The position numbers were made by a program, and so were the translations under genes. Below are positions 52,381 through 60,299 of a DNA stretch of 64,000 nt, piece by piece. The DNA is taken from NCBI RefSeq assembly GCF_004216715.1, contig NZ_SGXG01000001.1, forward strand, positions 186,001 through 250,000. The letters run 5' to 3'. The DNA is from Cecembia calidifontis. GTDB taxonomy: Bacteria; Bacteroidota; Bacteroidia; Cytophagales; Cyclobacteriaceae. Below the pieces are notes generated by a model that was not told the DNA's origin, searched no databases, and saw nothing but the letters and a program-made list of their open reading frames with translations. How positions within the stretch are numbered: position 1 is the stretch's first letter; each line of letters opens with the position of its first letter.

Positions 52381-53262
52381 ATGCCCCAATCAAAATCAGT
52401 TTTTAGACTTGCCGAAACAAAGAAATTCCGCATTTTTATAGTCAAGCTGCTGATCTATCTTGCTTTGTTCCTCCTGAACACGATTTCTGTTCCTTTTATG
52501 GATTGGGTCTCTGCCAAACCAGGGCTTTCCAATGTCATTACTGCGATTCTTTTCCTTCTTGGTGCAAATATCCTCATTTCTTTGGCAAGAATAATTACAG
52601 CAAGAATCTATCTTAGAAAACAAGAAGACGAAGAACTGCATCCCAATTTCCTCCTGGGAATTGCTTGGATTTCCAATATACTAAATTCGATCGTATTCAT
52701 CTCTGCACTCATTATGGCTTTTGGTTTAAAGCCAGTAGAGTTCTTGACAAGCTTGACCATTGTTGCTGCCGCCATAGCCATCGTTACTAAGGATTACATC
52801 ACCAATACCATCAATGGACTGATCATCATGTTTACAGATCAGTTTTCATTGGGTGACACCATCAAAATCAATGACCAAAAGGGGATCATAAAAGATATCA
52901 CTTTGATGAACACTGTGCTCAAAAGAGACGATGGACTGACCATGATGATTCCCAACAACCTGATGCTTAGTACCCACGTCATCAATTACAGGTTTACGGA
53001 CCGTAAGGATGTGGAGTTTTTGTTTGAGGTACCCATTGAATATAAAATGGGACTGAAAGAAATCAAAGAAAAAATCGAGCCCAAACTATCAAAAAGGCTG
53101 GAATCAAAAGAAATTTCAAAATTCGTGGTAGGATTGGGCGGTGTGTTCGAAGAAAAAATCGCCTTCAAAATAATCGTGGGAATTGCACCTGAAAGAGAGC
53201 CTGAGATCAGGGAAGAGTTTGATGAAATCTTATTGGAACTATTGTATGCAAAACAGGGATAA
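52381..53262 (+). CDS. MscS-family mechanosensitive ion channel
   Basis: A 293-residue MscS-like channel with three or four membrane helices; the pore helix region is LTSLTIVAAAIAIVTKDYITNTINGLIIMFTDQFSLGDTIKI, followed by the beta domain. It opens on membrane stretch to release solutes. The open frame begins at 52132, but the ATG at 52381 (MPQSKSVFRLAE) matches the family and avoids overlap with the SDR gene. A -7-like TACTTTTG lies at 52339-52346. Confidence 0.9.
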   Translation: MPQSKSVFRLAETKKFRIFIVKLLIYLALFLLNTISVPFMDWVSAKPGLSNVITAILFLLGANILISLARIITARIYLRKQEDEELHPNFLLGIAWISNILNSIVFISALIMAFGLKPVEFLTSLTIVAAAIAIVTKDYITNTINGLIIMFTDQFSLGDTIKINDQKGIIKDITLMNTVLKRDDGLTMMIPNNLMLSTHVINYRFTDRKDVEFLFEVPIEYKMGLKEIKEKIEPKLSKRLESKEISKFVVGLGGVFEEKIAFKIIVGIAPEREPEIREEFDEILLELLYAKQG

Positions 53263-53578
53263 TTACTTCGATCTGGTATATCAGGTAGTAAAACTCATTC
53301 CCAAAGGAAGGGTAACTTCCTATGGGGCCATTGCCAATTACCTTGGCCTCAAAAGCGGGGCCCGCATGGTAGGATATGCCATGAATGCCTCCCATAGTCA
53401 GCCGGACATCCCTGCACATAGGGTAGTCAACAGGAACGGGGTATTGACCGGCAAACATCATTTCCCGCACCCTGAATTCATGCAGCAACAATTGGAATCA
53501 GAAGGCATTAAGGTAAGAAATGATAAAATCCTTGAGTTCGAAAAAATATTCTGGGACCCAAATAACTTGGAAATCTGA
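53246..53578 (+). CDS. Alkyltransferase-like (ATL) DNA-repair protein
   Basis: A 110-residue protein of the MGMT fold (FDLVYQVVKLIPKGRVTSYGAIANYLGLKSGARMVGYAMN). Where methyltransferases have PCHRV, this has IPAHRVVNRNG, so the acceptor cysteine is replaced by alanine. Such ATL proteins bind O6-alkylguanine and recruit nucleotide excision repair rather than repairing it themselves. It starts within the last 17 bases of the MscS gene. Confidence 0.88.
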   Translation: MQNRDNYFDLVYQVVKLIPKGRVTSYGAIANYLGLKSGARMVGYAMNASHSQPDIPAHRVVNRNGVLTGKHHFPHPEFMQQQLESEGIKVRNDKILEFEKIFWDPNNLEI

Positions 53579-53660
53579 GGTGTTTTTTACCAAAATCAGG
53601 CGCTTATTGATAAAATCTGACTTTTTTTAACATTTTTTCAGAAAACCGAGCAAATGTGTA

Positions 53661-53677
53661 TGCTTTTTGTGAAAGCA
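53661..53677. promoter_or_regulatory. Palindrome upstream of the XRE gene, possible operator
   Basis: TGCTTT-TTGTG-AAAGCA, six-base perfect arms, 25 bases before the start of the interrupted XRE regulator. It may be its own operator. Confidence 0.4.
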
Positions 53678-53846
53678 TCAAAAGTACAAATTGTTTGACT
53701 TATGGATACAGCATTGAAAAGCCATATTGCGGAGAACCTCCGCAAGCACCGGGTATTGAGGGGCTACACACAGGAATATATCGCAGAATACCTGGGCAAA
53801 AAAGACTACACAGCTTATTCGAGGTACGAACAGGGCAGATCCAATC

Positions 53847-53850
53847 TTAA
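53847..53850 (+). repeat. Target site duplication TTAA, left
   Basis: TTAA directly before the left inverted repeat, matching TTAA at 55929-55932 after the right one. Confidence 0.85.
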
Positions 53851-55928
53851 CCCAGATTGCAGCTATCCGCCTGTAAGTAGCTGTAATTTGGGTATTTCTG
53901 TTTTTTTGAGTTCAAGTTTGTGTACTACGGATTTTCTTTTTTTAAACGGTTGATATTTGGCCTTAAGGATGTCGTAGATTTCTTTTAGGTTTTTGTTTGG
54001 AACTGTACACTTGCGTGTGGTAATGATTTTGTCATAGGTGTTTTTCCCTGAAGTAGTGATGACCTTTTGTGTGTTGCCTACTCTTACTATTTCACGCCAG
54101 CAGCTTTTTATTCCATTCTGTTTGAGCTGGTACCTTACTGTATTGACTATCCAATATGCAAGGATTCCCAGATGTAGATGTGCCATGGCGGCATCATCAT
54201 TTTTATGGTAAATCGGTCTGAGGTCCAGGTCGGTTTTGAGGGTACGGAAGGCATTTTCTATTTCCCTGATAGTGTTATAGATATTCCAGATGATGTACTC
54301 CTCCTGCACGTTCAGGTTTGTCCGTAAAAAATAGACGCCCAGATTATCGGTTTTTGCCTGCTCCCGTTCCGGGTTTTTCTTCCATGACATTGCTGTTGCC
54401 TGTTCTGTTTTAGGGTCACTTTCAACAGTGATCTCATAATAATACTGGACTGATGGATACTTTTCTTTGGCCCTCCCGATGCGCTGGTGGACTTTATCGG
54501 TTTTTTTGACTCCTCCCTTGCTGTTGAGGGCATGGTGTATTTTTTGCAGCTCCTGTTCAAACCTTTCTTCGAACTGTAGCTTCATACCTTCCTCTTTCTT
54601 CTCTTTGGAAGGGCTTTTGACTTCTAAATAATAGTCTGTGTTTTTTTCTGTGGACACGGCTCTGAGTCTGATGTTCTGCTTTGATTTTGTTTCCAGCAGA
54701 GTTGTAAGCCTGTCGGGCACATAGCTATAATCCTTGAGTTTTGTCCTGCTTACACAGAGGTAGCTGTATCCTTTGTTCCGGATAAGATGCAGGTTTTCTT
54801 CGGTGGCTATGCCCGCATCGAGTACCACTACCGCAGGTCCTGTACAGGTGTGGACGGAAAGCTTTTCAATCATTGCGGCAAGTGTGTTGCAGTCTGCTAT
54901 GTTTCCTTCCAGGATTGAGGAGTACTTGATAAACCCTTCCACATTCACTACCAGTGCCAGCACAACAAGTTTCGCATCTTTTCTTTTTTCCTTGCTCCTT
55001 CCGTATTGTGCCAGCTTACTGTTCGGCTTTTCTCCCTCAAAGTAGGTGTTGGTCAGGTCATAAAGGATGATCTTATCCTGCAGATCAAAGAGTTCATTGG
55101 TACGTTTGGAAAGGTGCTTTTCGAGTGAATCTTTGACTTTGTACAGCTCAAGCGCACTTTTGTACAGCTTGTCCTTGGTTATTTTATCCATATCATAGCC
55201 CGTAAGCTCACAGACTGCCGAGTTTTCCTTTATCCAACGGACAGTTTTGAGTTCGGAAGCGGGGTATACCGCACGGGATACAACCTGTGTGGCTGCAAGA
55301 CTGGCATCTTCGGCGCTGAATCCCGCCGAAAGTAATAAAGGTGTAAGCTGTAGCTTCTCCCATGTCCGGAAAGCAATATTCTCAGCTCCTATTTCCCTGG
55401 CATTACTGTGCTGGATGGTATCCATATCCACCATCCGTGACAGCTGCTGTTCCGACTTGATATCCAGCTTCTTGGAAGATACGATCCGATTCCAGAAGTC
55501 TTCAACATAGCGTCTGACGATTGGATCTTCCTCCAGGTCAAAAAGAGAAGCCTTCTGCTCATACTTCTCGGTAAGGTGTTTCTGTATTTTGTTGAGCTGC
55601 TCGGGTGCAGCATCCTCCATGAAACCTATATTCAGGATAGTGCGATGACACACCCTGTTGTCCGCATTACGGTAACTTTCCACCAGCCGGTAGTATCCGC
55701 TGAGTATTCCCGTATCGGGATGTTTACGTAAAGAGAACTTGAAATACATGGTGTAAAGTACTGGTATTGAACCCCAAGATGCAATACCCCTTGTGTACTA
55801 CAAACCGAAAAATGGCCTTATACAGCCCGTAGAAAAAAAATCACGTAGGGGGGTACGGATAATCGGAGCTAAAAAAAAGAAAATTTCCCGAAATTTTCTT
55901 TTTTAACCCCTAAAAGCTGCAATCTGGG
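53851..55928 (-). mobile_element. IS1634-like insertion sequence
   Basis: A complete 2078-bp element with 14-bp perfect terminal inverted repeats (CCCAGATTGCAGCT at 53851-53864 and its complement at 55915-55928), flanked by TTAA on both sides. It holds one transposase gene on the minus strand whose stop codon lies partly in the left repeat. The intact transposase and perfect ends suggest a recent, potentially active insertion. Confidence 0.92.
53863..55749 (-). CDS. IS1634-family DDE transposase
   Basis: A 628-residue transposase. It shows the arrangement of the IS1634 group: LYDLTNTYFEG (first Asp region), VVLDAGIATEENLHLIRNKGYSYLCVSR (second Asp) and EIENAFRTLKTDLDLRPIYHK with the acidic residue, followed by HLHLGILAYWIVNTVRYQLK. 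The frame is intact over the full length. Upstream, 55750-55914 has no gene, only AT-rich sequence inside the IS. Confidence 0.92.
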   Translation of the reverse strand: MYFKFSLRKHPDTGILSGYYRLVESYRNADNRVCHRTILNIGFMEDAAPEQLNKIQKHLTEKYEQKASLFDLEEDPIVRRYVEDFWNRIVSSKKLDIKSEQQLSRMVDMDTIQHSNAREIGAENIAFRTWEKLQLTPLLLSAGFSAEDASLAATQVVSRAVYPASELKTVRWIKENSAVCELTGYDMDKITKDKLYKSALELYKVKDSLEKHLSKRTNELFDLQDKIILYDLTNTYFEGEKPNSKLAQYGRSKEKRKDAKLVVLALVVNVEGFIKYSSILEGNIADCNTLAAMIEKLSVHTCTGPAVVVLDAGIATEENLHLIRNKGYSYLCVSRTKLKDYSYVPDRLTTLLETKSKQNIRLRAVSTEKNTDYYLEVKSPSKEKKEEGMKLQFEERFEQELQKIHHALNSKGGVKKTDKVHQRIGRAKEKYPSVQYYYEITVESDPKTEQATAMSWKKNPEREQAKTDNLGVYFLRTNLNVQEEYIIWNIYNTIREIENAFRTLKTDLDLRPIYHKNDDAAMAHLHLGILAYWIVNTVRYQLKQNGIKSCWREIVRVGNTQKVITTSGKNTYDKIITTRKCTVPNKNLKEIYDILKAKYQPFKKRKSVVHKLELKKTEIPKLQLLTGG

Positions 55929-55932
55929 TTAA
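55929..55932 (+). repeat. Target site duplication TTAA, right
   Basis: TTAA directly after the right inverted repeat, pair of 53847-53850. Confidence 0.85.
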
Positions 55933-56150
55933 GATGGAAGACGCGATACGGTTGGCAGAGTTGTATGAGGTGGATGTACAGGAATTGATTGCTGTGGCGC
56001 CAAGTGTACAATTCACTCAGGAAAACCATAAAAAAACAAATGGAAATGGTCAGATCTCTGTATTGGTGGACCTTGATGGCAGCCCAAACAGTTTGGAGAA
56101 CAGCATATCCAGGTTAAAAAAATCAATGACCTGATAGCCAGACATGAGCT

Positions 56151-57596
56151 TTAGTTTTTCTGTCTGAACAAATACAGACCCAAAAACATCAAGAGACCGT
56201 TTAATATCAGGACCTCAAATCCAAACTTATAGCCCCAAAGCAACTTTTCAGAATTCTTACTGATTACAAAAGCCAAAACAGGAGCAGCAATAGCCAAGTA
56301 AGGCACTACCTTGTCTTTTACCTTCCACTTGGTAAACAGACCAAAGGAATACAATCCCAATAATGGGCCATAGGTATAGCCTGCAATGATAAATACCGCA
56401 TTGATTACACTTTGGTCATTGATCCAGCGGAAAAGAAGGATGACAAAAAACATCAAGAAGGTAAAGCCAAGATGCACGGTTTTCCTGACTGCCACTTGTT
56501 TTTCTTTTGGATATTTCTTTTCTATTTCCAGGAAATCAAAACAAAAAGAAGTAGTAAGTGCTGTTAAAGTAGAATCAGCACTGGAATAGGCTGCCGCTGT
56601 AATTCCCAGGACAAAAATAATCCCAGCAAATGCAGTAAAATGTTGGGTAGCAAGAAACGGGTAAAGATCATCGGTTCGGGCAGGAACAGTCAGACCCTTG
56701 ATTTCGGCATACTGATAAAGCAAAACACCTAAAGAGAGAAAAAGGAGGTTGACAAAAACCAGGATGACCGTAAACCAAAACATGTTTTTCTGTGCATCCC
56801 CGATATTTCTACAGGTCAGGTTTTTTTGCATCATATCCTGATCCAGGCCGGTCATGACGATAGTGATAAATGCACCCGAGGCAAACTGTTTGAAAAAATT
56901 GGTGCCGGATTGCCAATCCCAATTGAAAATTTCAGAGCGGGGATCTGCCACAATATTGGACACAAGCTCACTCACTCCAAGTATCCCAAGATCTTTCGCG
57001 ACCAGGTAAATACTGACCACCACCGCCAAAAGCATAAAAAGGGTCTGCAAGGTATCCGTCCATACCACGGTCTTGATGCCCCCTCTGTGCGTGTAAAGCC
57101 ATATCAGAGAAACCGTAATTAAAACAGAAACCCAAAATGGAATGCCCCAGGAATCAAATAATATAAGTTGTAAGACCCCTGCTACTAAAAAAACCCTGAT
57201 CGAAGAACCCAGGGTCCTGGACAAAATAAAAAAGAAGGCACCGGTTTTATATGACCAAAAGCCGAATCTGTCTTCCAGGTAACTGTAAATAGAAACCAGG
57301 TTCAGCCGGTAGTACAAAGGAAGCAAAACCTTGGCAATGGTAAAGTAACCCAGGGTATAGCCCAAAACTACCTGAAAATAATGAAATTGTGTATTTCCAA
57401 TTTCTCCGGGAACAGAGACAAAAGTAACTCCTGACAGGGAGGCTCCGATCATCCCAAAAGCAACCAGAAACCAAGGGGATTGCCTGTCACCTGTGAAAAA
57501 TGTTTCGGAAGAGACCTTCCTGGAAGTAAACCAGGAAATCAAAAACAAGAGGGCAAAATATGATGTTATAACGATTAAAACTAACTTTGAATCCAT
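56151..57596 (-). CDS. Sodium:solute symporter (SSS family)
   Basis: A 481-residue polytopic transporter with about thirteen membrane segments. The early motif GASLSGVTFVSVPGEIG and GLDQDMMQKNLTCRN are characteristic of SSS proteins; ITAAAYSSADSTLTALTTSF is the conserved helix 8 region. It uses the sodium gradient to import a solute not identifiable here. I chose the ATG at 57596 (MDSKLVLIVITSYF); an upstream start at 57662 would overlap the divergent clpS start. Confidence 0.92.
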   Translation of the reverse strand: MDSKLVLIVITSYFALLFLISWFTSRKVSSETFFTGDRQSPWFLVAFGMIGASLSGVTFVSVPGEIGNTQFHYFQVVLGYTLGYFTIAKVLLPLYYRLNLVSIYSYLEDRFGFWSYKTGAFFFILSRTLGSSIRVFLVAGVLQLILFDSWGIPFWVSVLITVSLIWLYTHRGGIKTVVWTDTLQTLFMLLAVVVSIYLVAKDLGILGVSELVSNIVADPRSEIFNWDWQSGTNFFKQFASGAFITIVMTGLDQDMMQKNLTCRNIGDAQKNMFWFTVILVFVNLLFLSLGVLLYQYAEIKGLTVPARTDDLYPFLATQHFTAFAGIIFVLGITAAAYSSADSTLTALTTSFCFDFLEIEKKYPKEKQVAVRKTVHLGFTFLMFFVILLFRWINDQSVINAVFIIAGYTYGPLLGLYSFGLFTKWKVKDKVVPYLAIAAPVLAFVISKNSEKLLWGYKFGFEVLILNGLLMFLGLYLFRQKN

Positions 57597-57650
57597 AGTA
57601 ACTTCAGGTGAGCATCGTGCTAAATTGTCTATAATAATTAAATTTGCAAA

Positions 57651-57944
57651 ATGAATTACCATACAGAAGCATATCCCATGTTGGAAGAAGTAGAAGTATT
57701 ACTGGAAGAGTTGATCGATACCGATGAATGTGAGTTGGTGGTATTCAATGACGACATCAATACCTTTGACCATGTGATCAAAGTGCTGATCAAAGTTTGC
57801 CAACATACGCCGGAGCAGGCAGAACAATGTACCCTGATCATTCATTATAAAGGCAAATGCACCGTAAAAAAGGGCAGCAGATCTAAATTAAAGCCCATGT
57901 GCCAGGCTATCTTGGATGCCGGCATCCAAGCCGCAATCATTTAA
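57651..57944 (+). CDS. clpS: ATP-dependent Clp protease adaptor ClpS
   Basis: A 97-residue adaptor that delivers N-degron substrates to ClpAP. The core ELVVFNDDINTFDHVIKVLIKVCQHTPEQAEQCTLIIHYKGKCTVKKG matches ClpS, including the NDD residues that bind the substrate N terminus. TAAATTTG at 57639-57646 fits a -7 element, just four bases before the ATG, so the mRNA may have almost no 5' leader. The recR gene follows after 12 bases. Confidence 0.94.
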   Translation: MNYHTEAYPMLEEVEVLLEELIDTDECELVVFNDDINTFDHVIKVLIKVCQHTPEQAEQCTLIIHYKGKCTVKKGSRSKLKPMCQAILDAGIQAAII

Positions 57945-57956
57945 AATACCAAAGGA

Positions 57957-58574
57957 GTGAACTTCCCTTCCAAACTTATTGAAAATGCTGTCAATGAAAT
58001 CAGCAAGCTGCCGGGCATAGGAAAAAAAACTGCGCTTAGGCTTGCATTACACCTCTTGAAACAAAAAGAAAATTTCACGGATGATCTGACAGCTGCGCTG
58101 ACAGCATTAAGGAAGGAAGTCAGGTATTGCCAAAAATGCCATAACATCTCCGACACAGAAGTATGTTCCATCTGTTCAAGTAACCGACGGGACAAAAGCA
58201 TCATTTGTGTGGTCGAAGACATCCCTGATGTTTTGGCCATTGAAAATACGGCACAGTACAATGGCCTCTATCATGTTTTGGGCGGTGTAATTTCCCCCAT
58301 CCAGGGTATTGGCCCAGATGATCTGAAAATAGAGGCCTTGCTCCAAAGAATTGAAGAGCCAGGAGAAGAAAAAGTATCAGAAGTAATTTTGGCATTGCCT
58401 GCTACTATGGAAGGGGACACTACCTCCTTTTTTATCACCAGAAAATTGAAAGAGTTTGGCATTAAGGTGAGTACCATTGCCAGAGGAATCCCGATTGGCG
58501 GCGAATTGGAGTATACAGATGAAATCACCTTGGGTAGAAGTATCCTTACGAGGGTAAATTATTCCGCAGATTAA
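57957..58574 (+). CDS. recR: Recombination protein RecR
   Basis: A 205-residue RecR, part of RecFOR loading of RecA at gaps. Helix-hairpin-helix LPGIGKKTALRLALHLL, four-cysteine zinc site CQKCHNISDTEVCSIC and the Toprim motif ICVVEDIPDVLAIE are present. The start is GTG at 57957, preceded directly by AAAGGA; the N terminus (NFPSKLIENAV) is family-like, so the GTG is supported despite the close ribosome-binding site. Confidence 0.95.
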   Translation: MNFPSKLIENAVNEISKLPGIGKKTALRLALHLLKQKENFTDDLTAALTALRKEVRYCQKCHNISDTEVCSICSSNRRDKSIICVVEDIPDVLAIENTAQYNGLYHVLGGVISPIQGIGPDDLKIEALLQRIEEPGEEKVSEVILALPATMEGDTTSFFITRKLKEFGIKVSTIARGIPIGGELEYTDEITLGRSILTRVNYSAD

Positions 58575-58582
58575 TTTTTTAT

Positions 58583-58613
58583 TTTGCGCATTTCAAATCA
58601 CTTTCTATATTTG
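58583..58613 (+). promoter_or_regulatory. Promoter of the tRNA region
   Basis: -33 TTTG at 58583-58586, a 19-base gap, and -7 TATATTTG at 58606-58613, a full match to the Bacteroidota consensus. Transcription would start near 58620, just before the tRNA-like sequence. Confidence 0.8.
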
Positions 58614-58623
58614 CAGTCCGAAA

Positions 58624-58690
58624 GGGGAATTAGCTCAGTTGGCTAGAGCGTCCCGACACCTGTCGGGAAGGCCATCTGTTCAAATTCTAC
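58624..58690 (+). pseudogene. tRNA-Ala pseudogene with palindrome in place of the anticodon arm
   Basis: The first 27 bases (58624-58650) equal the 5' part of the intact tRNA at 58705. Then the palindrome TCCCGACA-CC-TGTCGGGA (58651-58668) stands where the anticodon arm should be; it cannot form a seven-base loop. The rest is a decayed version of the T-arm and lacks a matching acceptor 3' strand. It lies directly behind the promoter at 58583. Confidence 0.8.
58651..58668. repeat. REP-like palindrome in the tRNA pseudogene
   Basis: TCCCGACA and TGTCGGGA are eight-base perfect arms around CC. The sequence resembles the other GACAGG/CCTGTC-core palindromes of this window. Confidence 0.6.
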
Positions 58691-58704
58691 AAAATTGACA
58701 TATT

Positions 58705-58778
58705 GGGGAATTAGCTCAGTTGGCTAGAGCGCTACACTGGCAGTGTAGAGGTCATCGGTTCGAATCCGTTATTCTCCA
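58705..58778 (+). tRNA. tRNA-Ala(GGC)
   Basis: A 74-base cloverleaf: acceptor GGGGAAT with ATTCTCC (one G-U), D-arm GCTCAGTTGGCTAGAGC, anticodon stem CTACA/TGTAG with loop CTGGCAG giving anticodon GGC, variable AGGTC, T-arm with TTCGAAT loop. The T-stem ATCGG/CCGTT has one T-T mismatch. CCA is not encoded. It likely depends on the promoter before the upstream pseudogene copy. Confidence 0.92.
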
Positions 58779-58780
58779 CT

Positions 58781-58815
58781 AAGGCTTGCGGTTTTCGCAA
58801 GCCTTTTTTATTTTT
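58781..58815 (+). terminator. Rho-independent terminator after tRNA-Ala
   Basis: Stem AAGGCTTGCG / CGCAAGCCTT around GTTTT, followed by TTTTATTTTT. It starts two bases after the tRNA. Confidence 0.92.
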
Positions 58816-58819
58816 AAAC

Positions 58820-59101
58820 ATGTACTTTGTTTATATCCTTTACTCTTCAAAGACCGATAAATTTTACATCGGATCTACTGATGATCTGGAATCCCGTCTA
58901 AAACACCACAACTACGGAGCTACACCCTCAACCAAATCTGGAGCTCCAAATTGGCGCATCGTACATAAAGAAATATTGCCCGACAAGTCTTCCGCACTGA
59001 AACGGGAACTTGAAATCAATTCAAAAATTGATCCCAATAAGGTATATCCTTTCTCCCGTCAAGAAACCTCTTCAGAACAGGTTTTAAGTTTTCCTTTATA
59101 G
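58820..59101 (+). CDS. GIY-YIG nuclease-family protein, probably 3'-truncated
   Basis: A 93-residue protein with the GIY-YIG core YFVYILYSSKTDKFYIGSTDDLESRLKHHN and ALKRELEI. Small GIY-YIG proteins like this often lie next to tRNA or rRNA genes in Bacteroidota. The family-like part ends near residue 65, at about 59015; from there on the frame runs antisense to the end of the P-loop gene, whose stop codon is at 59016. The native C terminus therefore seems lost. It starts four bases after the tRNA terminator. Confidence 0.8.
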   Translation: MYFVYILYSSKTDKFYIGSTDDLESRLKHHNYGATPSTKSGAPNWRIVHKEILPDKSSALKRELEINSKIDPNKVYPFSRQETSSEQVLSFPL

Positions 59102-59804
59102 AAATTAGGGACAATTTACCAGCACCATATTGGTCATAAATTGATGCTACCACATCATTGAAGTTGTTGTACAACACCATAGAATCTGTTGCCACTTTTC
59201 CTTCAAGATCCTCACATCCGATAAATCCGGAATAACCGGCATGCTCTTCGACAAAAAAGAAAACGATTTCTTGTTCTGTCTGTTTTTTGAAAAGTCGGAT
59301 ATTCCCCTTGGGTCCCGTAAAAACTGCAAGTTCTTCCAACTGAACGTTAAGCTGATAATCCTCCAAAATCCCTTCCAATACCATCAGCACATCCAAAGCC
59401 AAAGCCTCAGAGAAGTAATAGGAGTCCCCCGCGGATTGAATCCTTTTTTGGGCGACCTCCAATTCGACATACAGATGGACCCATTCCGTCTGAAAACCCA
59501 AACCATTTGCTTTATACACCAGGTCAAAGAATTCATCCAAATCATCACTTACCACATTGTGCTCTATTACCAAATCCTTTCCATCAAAAAGGGCAAAAAA
59601 ACCTTCATCCGTCAATCCATTGATTATGGACAGCCTGTCCTCTCCATAATCTTCATCCTTCAGAGGCTCCAGGTTACCAAACCTACCAAGACAATGCTCT
59701 GCCATATCCATAATAAAGTATTTCTCTTTATCCGAGTACTTATTCTTGATATAAGTACTCTTGCCCGCTCCGGGAATTCCGGTCACGAAAATAATTTTAC
59801 TCAT
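59016..59804 (-). CDS. P-loop kinase-like ATPase, paired with a small conserved protein
   Basis: A 262-residue protein with Walker A GIPGAGKST at residues 8-16, the beta-strand/Asp FIMDMAEHCLGRFG and VIEHNVVSDD, as in AAA_33/zeta-toxin-like or polynucleotide kinase-like P-loop proteins. The second half (from about residue 155) is not recognised. The ATG at 59804 overlaps the stop of the upstream 109-residue protein (ATGA), so the two form a coupled pair. I chose 59804 over the frame start at 59843 because Walker A then sits close to the N terminus as usual. Target unknown. Confidence 0.75.
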   Translation of the reverse strand: MSKIIFVTGIPGAGKSTYIKNKYSDKEKYFIMDMAEHCLGRFGNLEPLKDEDYGEDRLSIINGLTDEGFFALFDGKDLVIEHNVVSDDLDEFFDLVYKANGLGFQTEWVHLYVELEVAQKRIQSAGDSYYFSEALALDVLMVLEGILEDYQLNVQLEELAVFTGPKGNIRLFKKQTEQEIVFFFVEEHAGYSGFIGCEDLEGKVATDSMVLYNNFNDVVASIYDQYGAGKLSLISIKENLKPVLKRFLDGRKDIPYWDQFLN

Positions 59805-60130
59805 TGTTTTATTTGTTTTCCATAGTTCCACATGATATACCAAATGTCATGGTAAGCAGACAACTTATCCCTTTGAAGCTCAACTTCGGCAATCTTATTT
59901 TTGAAATTGGGATAATTAATGTCCATAATTTTTGCAGCAAGCATTTCTGCCATTTCCTTTTTGGGAACCAAAACCCTGAAGCGGTAATCTGCTTTCGGAG
60001 TTTCCACTATCCTCTCCTCTGAAAACATGCCAAGGAGATCCTTTTTGACCCGGGCACGGACCATCAAAGTGTCCTCCAGGTCACGGTGTTGTACGATGGA
60101 CAAAAACCCATCAGTCGACGCGATCCACAT
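59801..60130 (-). CDS. Small conserved protein upstream of P-loop kinase
   Basis: A 109-residue protein starting MWIASTDGFLSIVQHRDLED, with VRARVKKDLLGMF and YRFRVLVPKKEMAEML. Similar short proteins with WxxTxDG and SxVQHRxD starts occur in other bacteria, but I know no function. Its stop overlaps the kinase start (ATGA). Confidence 0.75.
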   Translation of the reverse strand: MWIASTDGFLSIVQHRDLEDTLMVRARVKKDLLGMFSEERIVETPKADYRFRVLVPKKEMAEMLAAKIMDINYPNFKNKIAEVELQRDKLSAYHDIWYIMWNYGKQIKQ

Positions 60131-60264
60131 ATTTTAATTAATTGGTTGCTTACACTGCGTGTCAGGAAAAAATCTTCATTTTTAAAAATCAAATCTTAAG
60201 CCCGAAGGATTACTTCTTCAACCTGACAACAAGACTAAATTACTCAAAAAAAATCTGGTCACGA

Positions 60265-60291
60265 AATTATTGACACATATTGTCAATAATT
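60265..60291. repeat. AT-rich inverted repeat
   Basis: AATTATTGACA / TGTCAATAATT with a five-base loop, between the stop of the PNPOx-like gene and the small-protein gene. No T-run follows on the minus strand. It could be a terminator-like hairpin or an operator for the small-protein/kinase pair. Confidence 0.5.
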
Positions 60292-60299
60292 AATTTATT

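Larger units (their letters stand above)
53702..56134 (+). pseudogene. XRE-family regulator gene interrupted by an IS element
   Basis: The 5' part (53702-53850) encodes MDTALKSHIAENLRKHRVLR, GYTQEYIAEYLGKKDYTAYS and RYEQGRSNL, a classic helix-turn-helix. The 3' part (55933-56134) continues ...KMEDAIRLAELYEVDVQEL. Removing the IS and one TTAA copy rejoins them in frame as GRSNLKMEDAIRLAELYEV, 116 residues in total. So the gene was intact until a recent insertion. It lies downstream of the ATL gene; its targets are unknown. Confidence 0.9.

Noticed and set aside
53641..56134. A prophage or larger mobile island around the IS
   Set aside because: Only one IS with its own ends is present; flanking genes are ordinary chromosomal genes and no integrase or phage gene is seen.
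58624..58690. A second functional tRNA
   Set aside because: No seven-base anticodon loop can be formed, and the acceptor 3' strand is missing.
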